Shown here one piece after another: positions 1 through 5,356 of a stretch of 5,356 bases of DNA; the stretch's first letter is position 1, and each line of letters opens with the position of its first letter. Under the pieces are notes generated by a model that ran no database searches, was not told the origin of the DNA, and saw only the letters and a list, made by a program, of their open reading frames with translations. A program made the position numbers and the translations under genes. Source of the DNA: Synergistales bacterium (lineage in GTDB: Bacteria; Synergistota; Synergistia; Synergistales; Thermovirgaceae); NCBI GenBank assembly GCA_018434645.1, contig JAHDOX010000150.1, forward strand, positions 1 through 5,356, given 5' to 3'.

Positions 1-24
1 ATACGCAGGCTTACGCCTGTGCGT
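1..24. repeat. Palindromic hairpin repeat, copy 1 (REP-like)
   Basis: An imperfect palindrome with loop TTAC (11-14). Arms 4-10 and 15-21 pair, including one G·T wobble (5/20). Beyond them come an A·C mismatch (3/22), a T·G wobble (2/23) and an A-T pair (1/24). It matches copy 2 at 20 of 24 positions (1-24 against 159-182). Read on the minus strand the loop is GTAA, a GNRA-type tetraloop closed by C-G. The element begins at the window edge and may extend further left. It resembles bacterial REP elements in size and shape, but no REP-associated transposase gene is visible here. Function is unknown. Confidence 0.6.
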
Positions 25-80
25 CGATCCGCGGTACACATTACCAAATCCTTGGCAAAGGTTTTGGCTCCGCGGATCGA
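24..80. repeat. Nested inverted repeat / long stem-loop
   Basis: The outer arms 24-34 (TCGATCCGCGG) and 70-80 are perfect 11-bp reverse complements. Inside them 44-53 and 58-67 form a second stem, nine of ten positions paired (T49/T62 mismatched), around the loop GGCA (54-57). The two stems are separated by an asymmetric internal loop (35-43 against 68-69). No T-tract follows on either strand, so it is not a canonical intrinsic terminator. It directly abuts the first hairpin repeat. It could be the core of a small repeat element, a structured RNA or a protein-binding site. Confidence 0.6.
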
Positions 81-89
81 AGAAAAGCA

Positions 90-107
90 CAAGAGTAACA
101 AGAGTAA
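90..107. repeat. 9-bp tandem duplication (CAAGAGTAA x2)
   Basis: Two exact head-to-tail copies of CAAGAGTAA, at 90-98 and 99-107, followed by a degenerate continuation (AGAG). They lie in the A-rich non-coding stretch upstream of the acyl-CoA ligase. Replication slippage is the simplest origin, and no function is apparent. Confidence 0.6.
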
Positions 108-124
108 AGAGAAAGCGCTTTTTG

Positions 125-152
125 AAACAAAAACAAAAACAAAAACAAAAAC
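125..152. repeat. (AAAAAC)n hexanucleotide microsatellite
   Basis: Four exact AAAAAC units (129-152) preceded by a partial unit AAAC (125-128). The tract ends 50 bp before the TTG start of the acyl-CoA ligase and 4 bp before the stem of the second hairpin repeat. Such tracts can change length by slippage. Here it is outside the coding region, so it could at most alter leader length or promoter spacing. A regulatory role is inference only. Confidence 0.75.
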
Positions 153-156
153 CATG

Positions 157-184
157 TCACACACGGGCTTACGCCCGTGCGTGA
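157..184. repeat. Palindromic hairpin repeat, copy 2 (REP-like), in the leader of the acyl-CoA ligase
   Basis: A perfect 7-bp stem, CACGGGC (162-168) with GCCCGTG (173-179), surrounds the loop TTAC (169-172). After one A·C mismatch (161/180) the stem continues for four more pairs (157-160 with 181-184). Relative to copy 1, the differences keep or improve pairing: A7-T18 becomes G165-C176, G5·T20 becomes A163-T178, and T2·G23 becomes C160-G181. The A·C mismatch stays at the same place. The hairpin ends 5 nt before the ribosome binding site, so it would sit in the mRNA leader if transcription starts upstream. No T-tract follows. Confidence 0.7.
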
Positions 185-189
185 AAAGT

Positions 190-195
190 AGGAGG
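190..195 (+). promoter_or_regulatory. Strong ribosome binding site supporting a TTG start
   Basis: AGGAGG lies 7 nt upstream of the TTG at 203-205, an ideal Shine-Dalgarno distance. This is the main reason for choosing the TTG start: the protein aligns with acyl-CoA ligases from close to this point and there is no better-placed ATG. Confidence 0.85.
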
Positions 196-202
196 ATTTT
201 TC

Positions 203-1678
203 TTGACGGGTCGTCTTGAGAAACGAATTCTCGAAAGATGCATACGATGTGAAGGAGAAAAATCCTTTTGGTGGCAAAATACCTGGTGGTCGAGAAGGGT
301 TCTTTCAGACCTTTCCGCGAGATGCGAACAGGTGCTCAAAGACGCCGGGTTGGGCGAGGGAAGCAGGTTGGCGGTGCTCCTGCCCAATTCTCCGCTTTTC
401 ATTGCCCTGATGATCGCCGTTTGGAAGCTTGGCGGTGTTCTTGTTCCGCTAAACCTTTTGGCGGGGAAGACGGCCATAGGTTCTAATCTCAAACACGCAG
501 ACGTAGCAGGAGCTGTTCTCCCGCAGGGTATGGAACAGGCGGCGGAGGATTTTGCCAGTATTGGTATTCCTGCCGTTACGGCGCCTTTGGATGGACCGCT
601 TTCGGGCTTCAAGTGCCGGGCCGTTCATGGGTCTGATCCCGATACGGCCGTCATCTTTTATACATCGGGGACCACCGGGGCTCCCAAGGGAGTTCCTATA
701 AGTCACGCCAATCTTTTTGAGAACATCGACGCTTCAATGGGGCATTTGACCGATCTTCGTGAGGACGACATATTTCTCAACGCGTTGCCGAACTTCCACG
801 CTCTCGGTTTTAATGTAAGCGGCCTGCTGCCGCTCGTCGGAGGGTTTCCTCAAGTGCTGCTGCCTTCCTTTATGCCTGCTGAAAACGCACTGCATGCCAT
901 TCATACGGCCGGCGTGACGGTCATTGTGGCGGTGCCCACAATGGTCAACCTTCTTCTCGGGACTGTCGCCAGGGGAGCGACGCCTCCTTCGACCCTGAGG
1001 ATGATTATTTCAGGCGGGGACAAACTTACGGCAAAAATCGACGCCAGAGCCGAGAAAATGCTGGGCCTGGGCGTTCTCGAAGGTTACGGGCTGACTGAAA
1101 CCTCGCCAGTGGTCTCTGTGAATCCCAACTATGCTTCACGCAAGCCGGGGACAGCCGGGACGATACTTCCGGGTTATGACGTACAGATTCGCTCCAGCGA
1201 TGGGAAAGTCCTTCCACCCGGGAAGGAAGGAACTCTTTGGCTCAGGGGGCCGTCTGTGTTCGGCGGATACTTCCGCGATCAGCACCAGACCGAAGAAAGG
1301 ATCAGGGATGGCTGGTTCAATACAGGTGATGTGGTTCGTATGGATGATGAAGGGTACCTGTCCATACTGGACAGGGAGTCGGATATCATCATAGTCGGCG
1401 GTTTCAACGTATACCCCGCCGAGGTCGAATCGGTCCTGCAGGAAGTCCCGGGCGTGAGAGAATCCGCAGTAGTGGGTGTTTCCCATAGCGTAAGCGGCGA
1501 AATAGTCAAAGCCTGCGTCGTCAAGGATCCCGACTCCGGTATACAGGCGAGGGATATAATATCTTTTTGCAGGGAGAATCTGGCCCACTACAAGGTTCCG
1601 AGGCTCGTAGAGTTCGTCGATGAGCTTCCCCGCTCAAACATAGGGAAGGTTCTCAGAAGAGAGCTGCGCAGCGGGTAG
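203..1678 (+). CDS. AMP-forming acyl-CoA ligase (FadD-like, long-chain type)
   Basis: A 491-residue ANL-superfamily enzyme that should activate a carboxylic acid with ATP to the acyl-adenylate and then form the CoA thioester. The core motifs are all present: the phosphate-binding loop YTSGTTGAPKG (residues 153-163), GYGLTET (294-300), WFNTGD (371-376, Asp376 for the ribose), the hinge region DRESD (390-394) followed by GGFNVYP (399-405), and the C-terminal NIGKVLRREL (479-488) with catalytic Lys482. The FNVYP and SNIGKVLRREL signatures resemble bacterial FadD-type fatty acid ligases. It is somewhat short for the family because the N-terminal region is reduced, but no motif is lost. No signal peptide or membrane segment is evident, so it is probably cytoplasmic. 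The start is TTG with AGGAGG at 190-195. citC follows after 33 bp and is likely co-transcribed. Chain-length preference and physiological acid cannot be read from sequence; an acyl-ACP synthetase or a short-chain ligase is possible. Confidence 0.9.
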   Translation: MTGRLEKRILERCIRCEGEKSFWWQNTWWSRRVLSDLSARCEQVLKDAGLGEGSRLAVLLPNSPLFIALMIAVWKLGGVLVPLNLLAGKTAIGSNLKHADVAGAVLPQGMEQAAEDFASIGIPAVTAPLDGPLSGFKCRAVHGSDPDTAVIFYTSGTTGAPKGVPISHANLFENIDASMGHLTDLREDDIFLNALPNFHALGFNVSGLLPLVGGFPQVLLPSFMPAENALHAIHTAGVTVIVAVPTMVNLLLGTVARGATPPSTLRMIISGGDKLTAKIDARAEKMLGLGVLEGYGLTETSPVVSVNPNYASRKPGTAGTILPGYDVQIRSSDGKVLPPGKEGTLWLRGPSVFGGYFRDQHQTEERIRDGWFNTGDVVRMDDEGYLSILDRESDIIIVGGFNVYPAEVESVLQEVPGVRESAVVGVSHSVSGEIVKACVVKDPDSGIQARDIISFCRENLAHYKVPRLVEFVDELPRSNIGKVLRRELRSG

Positions 1679-1711
1679 AAAGAGCTTTAATGAAGCTGGA
1701 GGTGTAACTGC

Positions 1712-2773
1712 ATGCTTGGCCTTGACGTCCGTATGCTTACGCCTGTGGAAAGGGAAGAAGCCGAAAAAATAAGGGCATTTCTTGAGCTGAACGGTCTTGT
1801 TTTCGAGGAGGTTCCGGATGCCTCCGTCGTTGTCGAAGATCAGGACGGCCGTATCGTCGGAACGGGGAGTCTGAAGGGCAATGTGCTGAAGATGTTCGCC
1901 ATAGACCCCGCCTGGCAGGAGGCTGGCTTGTCGGGAACGATCGCCACCCGCCTTGTGGAACATGCCAGGGAAAAGGGAATGACCCATCTTTTTGTGTTCA
2001 CCAGGCCGGATTCTGCCTTTCGGTTCAAGTCCATGGGGTTCAGTGAACTTGCAAGATATGGTGACGAAGCCTCCGTTCTGGAAATGGGGCACCCGGGGAT
2101 AGACCAGTTCAGGCAATATCTGGCGGAGTTGAAAGCCCATGCCGCCGAGAGCGGAGTTGCCGGGGCCGTAGTTGTAAATTGCAATCCATTCACCCTTGGG
2201 CACCAATACCTTATAGAAGAGGCCTCGAAAAGAAGCGACCACCTTTACATCATCGTCGTGGAGGCCGACCTTTCTTCCTTTCCTTTCCGTCATAGATTCC
2301 AGCTCGTCAAAAGGGGGACATCCCACCTTCCCAACGTCACTGTCTTGAGGAGTGGAGACTATGCCGTTTCTCCGGCGACGTTCCCGTCATATTTCATGAA
2401 GGGTGCTTCCGCCGAGAAGGTGGCTTCGGTGCAGGCCCATCTGGATGTAACCATGTTCGCCAACCTGTTCGTGCCGGAACTTGGAATCAAAAGGCGTTTT
2501 GTCGGCACCGAACCTTATTGCCCTGTTACGGGTTCCTACAATTCGGCCATGAAAGACATTCTCCCCTCTAAAGGAGTAGAGGTAGTGGAGATAGAGCGGT
2601 TGCGCCTGAAGGACGGAACTGTTGTCTCCGCATCGACGGTGCGGGATTGCCTGAAAAAAGACGACTGGGAGTGTGTGAGGCGTCTAGTACCGGAGGTTAC
2701 CTGGGAGTACCTGCGTTCCGAAGAGGCGAAGCCTGTGCTGGAAAACCTGAAACGACACGCGGGACGTCACTGA
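1712..2773 (+). CDS. citC: [Citrate (pro-3S)-lyase] ligase, CitC
   Basis: A 353-residue protein of the usual CitC length. Members of this family use ATP and acetate to acetylate the thiol of the prosthetic group on the acyl carrier subunit of citrate lyase, switching the lyase on. The N-terminal part (about residues 1-130) looks like a GNAT-type domain, with a segment MFAIDPAWQEAGLSG near residues 61-75. The C-terminal part is a nucleotidyltransferase domain. It begins at VVVNCNPFTLGH (153-164) with the T-x-G-H nucleotide-binding motif, continues through VVEADLSSFPFRHR (182-195) and SGDYAVSPATFPSYF (214-228), and ends with an SASTVR motif (306-311). GGAGGTG at 1698-1704 lies 7 nt before the ATG. 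It follows the acyl-CoA ligase on the same strand and converges with the his operon. The lyase genes citD, citE and citF, and the prosthetic-group genes citG and citX, are not in the window, so they are elsewhere, beyond the left edge, or absent. Confidence 0.88.
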   Translation: MLGLDVRMLTPVEREEAEKIRAFLELNGLVFEEVPDASVVVEDQDGRIVGTGSLKGNVLKMFAIDPAWQEAGLSGTIATRLVEHAREKGMTHLFVFTRPDSAFRFKSMGFSELARYGDEASVLEMGHPGIDQFRQYLAELKAHAAESGVAGAVVVNCNPFTLGHQYLIEEASKRSDHLYIIVVEADLSSFPFRHRFQLVKRGTSHLPNVTVLRSGDYAVSPATFPSYFMKGASAEKVASVQAHLDVTMFANLFVPELGIKRRFVGTEPYCPVTGSYNSAMKDILPSKGVEVVEIERLRLKDGTVVSASTVRDCLKKDDWECVRRLVPEVTWEYLRSEEAKPVLENLKRHAGRH

Positions 2774-2775
2774 CT

Positions 2776-2797
2776 AAAAAAAGGTATTCAGAATGCC
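2776..2797 (-). terminator. Possible weak intrinsic terminator of the his operon
   Basis: On the minus strand GGCATTC (2797-2791) and GAATACC (2789-2783) form an inverted repeat with one C·A mismatch, followed at once by seven T residues (2782-2776). The position, downstream of the last leftward gene, fits a terminator. The stem is short and the loop must open to be feasible, so the call is tentative. Confidence 0.35.
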
Positions 2798-2808
2798 AGA
2801 GGATATTT

Positions 2809-2836
2809 GCTCCTTGCGAGGAGCCAGCCGCGCTGG
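2809..2836. other. Two adjacent hairpins in the convergent intergenic gap
   Basis: GCTCCT (2809-2814) pairs perfectly with AGGAGC (2819-2824) around a 4-nt loop, TGCG. Next to it CCAGC (2824-2828) pairs with GCTGG (2832-2836) around a 3-nt loop; the two share C2824. They lie between the ends of citC and the HAD gene. Neither is followed by a T-tract on the plus strand, so they are not textbook intrinsic terminators for citC. They may still protect mRNA 3' ends or assist termination from both sides. Confidence 0.45.
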
Positions 2837-2838
2837 TA

Positions 2839-2860
2839 GAAAAAGCCCGGTGATGCCGCT
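2839..2860 (-). terminator. Possible weak terminator just after the HAD gene
   Basis: On the minus strand, a few bases after the HAD stop codon, AGCGG (2860-2856) can pair with CC and GCT (2850-2844) across a 2-nt bulge, and five T residues follow (2844-2840). The stem is only five pairs and bulged. Together with the 2776-2797 candidate it suggests transcription ends in this gap, but neither structure is strong alone. Confidence 0.2.
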
Positions 2861-2865
2861 GATGG

Positions 2866-3705
2866 TTAAAGGATAACTCCAACAAGCTCGGGCAATTCCC
2901 TGGACAAAGCCTCGGGTAGATCTTTTGCTGCGTTTTTTTCGCCGGCGAAAAGGGGACCTATCGGGATGAAACGTCCCTTCCCGTATCCTTCGAAAGCCAG
3001 CCTGTCGCTTGCCGTATCTCCGAAAAAAAGCACTTTCTCGAAACCAAGGGTCTCCTCCAGCCTGATAAATCCCTCGGGCGAGGGCTTTGCGATTCCGTCG
3101 TCAATGGTTACGCATGCCTCCGCAGGAAGGTCCGTCCATCCGAGAAGGGACAAAGCCAGGGAAAGCTCGGCACGGCTTCTGCCGGTGTAAATGCCTACGG
3201 GAAGGCCGAAACGCCTCCAGGATATGCCAAGCGCAGGGCGCTCCTGGTTCCAGAGTCCGCGCATGGTTACCGAGGCAGGCGTTCTTCCGCGTGCCGGTCC
3301 CAGCATGTCGGCTCCAAAATAAATTTCCTCGCATAACTCGCGAAGCTCATCCCTGGGGACCAGGTTGCCGTATCTTTCGTAAACCCAGGGAACGGGGTTC
3401 GGGACCTTGCAGCCGTTCAAGATTTTTCCCCAGTCTTTAGAGCTCAGCCGGCAGTCCGAAAGGCGGCTTTTCCCGAGTGAGGCTATTAGGGAGAGAAAAG
3501 TCCAGGCGATATCATAGTCATCGTTGAAGGATCCGTGATTTTTGGCAATGCTGTAGTGTCGCAAGGAAAATGGTGATGCATCCACCTTCATGCCCAGGCG
3601 GAACCTGCTCCACCATTGGATGGCCGTTTTTACCACGTTGGGAAAGGAGCGTTGCGTGTCGATAAGCACCCCGTCCACGTCGAAGACAAGAGCACGATCC
3701 TTCAT
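2866..3705 (-). CDS. HAD-superfamily (subfamily IA-like) phosphatase, last gene of the his operon
   Basis: A 279-residue haloacid dehalogenase-type hydrolase with all four catalytic motifs. Motif I is FDVDGVLIDT (8-17), with nucleophile Asp9 and acid/base Asp11. Motif II is IYTGR (172-176, Thr174), motif III is KPSP (207-210, Lys207), and motif IV is GDTASD (229-234). The cap domain lies between motifs I and II, as in subfamily I, and is large (roughly residues 18-165) and tryptophan-containing. It includes NDDYD (61-65), which resembles a signature I recall from the uncharacterised HAD-IA clade TIGR01548; that assignment is from memory. The ATG overlaps the hisIE stop by 4 nt (ATGA), and no strong ribosome binding site is seen, so translation probably depends on coupling. 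Position in a his operon makes histidinol-phosphate phosphatase an attractive role. The family is promiscuous, so removal of a damaged phosphometabolite or an unrelated phosphatase role remains possible. Confidence 0.85.
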   Translation of the reverse strand: MKDRALVFDVDGVLIDTQRSFPNVVKTAIQWWSRFRLGMKVDASPFSLRHYSIAKNHGSFNDDYDIAWTFLSLIASLGKSRLSDCRLSSKDWGKILNGCKVPNPVPWVYERYGNLVPRDELRELCEEIYFGADMLGPARGRTPASVTMRGLWNQERPALGISWRRFGLPVGIYTGRSRAELSLALSLLGWTDLPAEACVTIDDGIAKPSPEGFIRLEETLGFEKVLFFGDTASDRLAFEGYGKGRFIPIGPLFAGEKNAAKDLPEALSRELPELVGVIL

Positions 3706-4328
3706 TGCCGTTTCCCGTGCCTGCTTTCGAGCTCTTCCCAGATTTCCGACGATTTTACGCCAAAAGCCTGCATGGCCACCAGGCAGTGATAGATGAGGTC
3801 GGAAAGTTCGTAGATAAACTCAGCGCGCTTTCCAAGAGCAGCGGCTATGGCTGTTTCGACCCCTTCCTCGCCGATTTTCTGGCCTATTCTCTCCTTCCCC
3901 GATTCGAGAAGGGACGCTGTGTAGCTTCTTTCAGCAGCGCCTTTGGCCCTGTCTTCGATAGTCGTGACGAGCCTGTCGAAAAAGGTCACGTTGCCTTTTT
4001 CGAGCGTTTCTAAGACACGGTAGAAGCAGGAAGGCTCTCCTGTATGACAGGCCGGGCCTGTCTGGTCAACGAGGGCCAAAAGGGTGTCGCCGTCGCAGTC
4101 AAGCCTGAGCTCTCGCAGGTAAAGGGTGTTCCCGCTGGTTTCCCCCTTTTCCCAGAGCTTTTTCCTGGAACGGCTCCAGAAAACCATGACTCCGCTTTCC
4201 AGTGTTTTTTCCAGGGCTTCCCGGTTCGCCCATGCCACCATGAGCACCATGCCTGTGGAGGCGTTCTGTACGACCACCGGAACCAGCCCGGCCTCGTTGA
4301 ATGCGATATCGACCAGTTGAACCGTCAT
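3702..4328 (-). CDS. hisIE: Bifunctional phosphoribosyl-AMP cyclohydrolase / phosphoribosyl-ATP pyrophosphatase
   Basis: A 208-residue fusion catalysing the second and third steps of histidine synthesis: PR-ATP to PR-AMP plus pyrophosphate (HisE part), then hydrolytic opening of the adenine ring (HisI part). The N-terminal cyclohydrolase domain (about 1-110) carries WSRSRKKLWEKGETSGN (51-67), DCDGD (77-81) and CHTGEPSCF (94-102). Cys78, Cys94 and Cys101 are the expected zinc ligands. The C-terminal pyrophosphatase domain (about 115-205) carries KIGEEGVE (151-158) and ELSDLIYH (174-181), the acidic helices that bind magnesium. Both halves look intact and the length is normal for the fusion. 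The ATG overlaps the hisF stop by 4 nt (ATGA), and its own stop overlaps the HAD start in the same way. A GAGG-type ribosome binding site lies about 5 nt upstream of the ATG. Confidence 0.96.
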   Translation of the reverse strand: MTVQLVDIAFNEAGLVPVVVQNASTGMVLMVAWANREALEKTLESGVMVFWSRSRKKLWEKGETSGNTLYLRELRLDCDGDTLLALVDQTGPACHTGEPSCFYRVLETLEKGNVTFFDRLVTTIEDRAKGAAERSYTASLLESGKERIGQKIGEEGVETAIAAALGKRAEFIYELSDLIYHCLVAMQAFGVKSSEIWEELESRHGKRQ

Positions 4329-5092
4329 TTTTCCTCGTCCCTTCGTACCGGTATCCCCTGCGACTGAAGGGCTGCTTTCAGTGTTTTGATGCGCAACGTC
4401 CCGTAATGAAAGATTGAAGCGGCGAGGGCCGCCTCCGCGCCCCTGCGGAAAGCCTCTGCGATATGATGGGCTTTACCGGCTCCACCGGATGCGATGACGG
4501 GAACCCCTACCTGCGATGAAACGGCTTCGATGAGGTCGAGGTCATAACCGTCCCTGGTGCCGTCCCGGTCCATGGATGTCAGCAATATCTCTCCGCAGCC
4601 TCTTGATTCGGCTTCTCTGGCCCATTCGACGGCATCGATCCCCGTGGCAGTGTTCCCGCCATGGATGTAGACTTTCCATTTCCCGGGTTCTTTTTCAGCG
4701 GCGTCGATGGCCACCACCACGGCCTGGCGGCCCAAAAGGCGGGCGCAATCGGTTATAATGTCCGGATTTTGTACGGCCGAGGTGTTTAGCGAGATCTTGT
4801 CCGATCCCATCTCTATGATTTCGCGGGCTTCCTCGACTGAGCAGACGCCTCCTCCCACTGTAAACGGTATGAAAAGCCTTTCCGCCGTCTTTTTTACCCA
4901 TTCGCGCATGGTCTGACGGCGTTCGCAAGAGGCCGAGATATCCAGAAAAACCAGTTCATCGGCTCCCTCGTTCATGTACGTTGCCGCGAGTTCAGCCGGG
5001 TCGCCGGCGTCGACCAGGTTTTTGAATCGTATCCCCTTGACTACGCGGCCGTCCTTGACGTCAAGACAGGGGATTATCCTTTTTGTCAACAT
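4325..5092 (-). CDS. hisF: Imidazole glycerol phosphate synthase, cyclase subunit
   Basis: A 255-residue (beta/alpha)8-barrel protein of standard HisF length. With the glutaminase HisH it converts PRFAR and ammonia to imidazole-glycerol phosphate and AICAR. The catalytic pair is present: Asp11 in IIPCLDVKDGRVVKG (6-20) and Asp130 in VVVAIDAA (125-132). Phosphate-binding loops are VGGGV (79-83) and ASGGAG (201-206), with TSMDRDGT (172-179) also conserved. The ATG overlaps the end of hisA by 7 nt. GGAGGT (plus-strand complement at 5102-5107) lies 9 nt upstream, inside hisA. The hisH gene is not in the window; in the common gene order it would lie upstream of hisA, beyond the right edge. Confidence 0.97.
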   Translation of the reverse strand: MLTKRIIPCLDVKDGRVVKGIRFKNLVDAGDPAELAATYMNEGADELVFLDISASCERRQTMREWVKKTAERLFIPFTVGGGVCSVEEAREIIEMGSDKISLNTSAVQNPDIITDCARLLGRQAVVVAIDAAEKEPGKWKVYIHGGNTATGIDAVEWAREAESRGCGEILLTSMDRDGTRDGYDLDLIEAVSSQVGVPVIASGGAGKAHHIAEAFRRGAEAALAASIFHYGTLRIKTLKAALQSQGIPVRRDEEK

Positions 5093-5356
5093 TTTTCAGT
5101 GACCTCCAGAGCCTCTTTGAGATCAATTCGTCTTTCGTATATCGATTTCCCGAGCACGGCGCCATCGACTCCGGCCTGCTTGAGCTCCAGGAGGTCCTTT
5201 ATGGAAGAGATGCCCCCCGCAGCCAGTATCCGCATTCCGGGAAATTCGCTTCTTAATCTGGCGTATAGGGGGATGTCCGGTCCCTGGAGCGTGCCGTCGC
5301 GCTCGATGGACGTAAAAAGAAAGGTGTCGAAGCCTTCAGCTGACAAACGCCTCGTA
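5086..5356 (-). CDS. hisA: 1-(5-phosphoribosyl)-5-[(5-phosphoribosylamino)methylideneamino]imidazole-4-carboxamide isomerase, C-terminal part
   Basis: The last 89 codons of hisA. The gene enters at the right edge in an open frame, so the first roughly 150 residues of a normal protein of about 240 are outside the window. HisA performs the Amadori-type isomerisation of ProFAR to PRFAR, the substrate of HisF. The fragment shows FTSIERDGTLQGP, the late barrel segment with the conserved Thr and Asp-Gly-Thr (TSIERDGT is encoded at 5290-5313). It then shows the phosphate-binding LAAGGIS and the terminal VLGKSIYE motif typical of the family. Homology to HisF is expected, but FTSIERDGTLQG is HisA-like rather than HisF-like. 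A TTG at 5344-5346 is internal and not the true start. The stop overlaps hisF, pointing to coupled translation. Confidence 0.93.
   Translation of the reverse strand, partial: TRRLSAEGFDTFLFTSIERDGTLQGPDIPLYARLRSEFPGMRILAAGGISSIKDLLELKQAGVDGAVLGKSIYERRIDLKEALEVTEKC

Noticed and set aside
24..80. The nested stem-loop as an intrinsic terminator or a tRNA-like gene
   Set aside because: No T-tract follows on either strand and there is no cloverleaf, T-loop or CCA-type end.
52..150. A sigma-70 promoter for the acyl-CoA ligase (TTGGCA at 52-57 or TTGAAA at 122-127 as a -35 box)
   Set aside because: No acceptable -10 box occurs at 16-18 bp from either candidate, and A-rich repeats make chance matches likely.
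1..184. The two related palindromes as a CRISPR array
   Set aside because: There are only two copies, they differ from each other, and they are about 158 bp apart with structured repeat sequence between them. There is no regular spacer pattern and no cas gene.
19..277. Short open frames on both strands across the repeat-rich leader
   Set aside because: They translate the repeats into low-complexity runs (KTKTKT on plus, LFLFLF on minus) and have no ribosome binding site or family resemblance.
1136..1588. A 150-codon open frame on the minus strand, antisense to the acyl-CoA ligase
   Set aside because: It overlaps the conserved C-terminal adenylation motifs of the ligase and shows no domain of its own.
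1634..2326. A 230-codon open frame on the minus strand, antisense to citC
   Set aside because: Its sequence has no recognisable family motifs, while the plus-strand frame carries clear CitC motifs throughout. It is a shadow frame.
5086..5346. A complete short protein starting at the TTG at 5344-5346
   Set aside because: The frame stays open to the window edge and the sequence begins in the middle of the HisA barrel, so this is a truncated view of hisA and not a small gene.

Overview
The window looks like ordinary chromosome from a moderately G+C-rich anaerobic bacterium. A citrate lyase ligase (CitC) next to a FadD-like acyl-CoA ligase, a fused HisIE and strong AGGAGG-type ribosome binding sites would suit a Synergistota or Firmicutes-like anaerobe. 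That placement is inference: there is no rRNA or other marker gene here to confirm it.

Layout. Positions 1-202 are non-coding and rich in structure. They hold two related hairpins about 158 bp apart, a nested stem-loop between them, a 9-bp tandem duplication and an (AAAAAC)n tract. A rightward pair follows: an AMP-forming acyl-CoA ligase (203-1678, TTG start) and, 33 bp later, citC (1712-2773). A 92-bp convergent gap (2774-2865) carries several small hairpins. The rest is a leftward histidine biosynthesis block. Read in its own direction it runs hisA (3' part only, entering at the right edge), hisF, hisIE, then a HAD-family phosphatase. All junctions overlap (7, 4 and 4 nt), so the four genes are very probably one translationally coupled operon that ends at the convergent gap.

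How the genes work together. HisIE carries out the second and third steps of histidine synthesis (pyrophosphate removal and ring opening of phosphoribosyl-ATP). HisA isomerises the product, and HisF is the cyclase subunit that makes imidazole-glycerol phosphate and AICAR with HisH (not in the window). The HAD protein is the last gene of this coupled set. It is a reasonable candidate for the histidinol-phosphate phosphatase, the step most often filled by non-homologous enzymes, but its substrate cannot be read from sequence. In the rightward pair, CitC would acetylate the acyl carrier subunit of citrate lyase. No citrate lyase subunit genes lie in the window, and why citC sits beside an acyl-CoA ligase is unclear.

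The two most useful leads are the HAD gene in the his operon and the pair of hairpin repeats at 1-24 and 157-184, whose differences preserve pairing. No clearly new biological system is visible.
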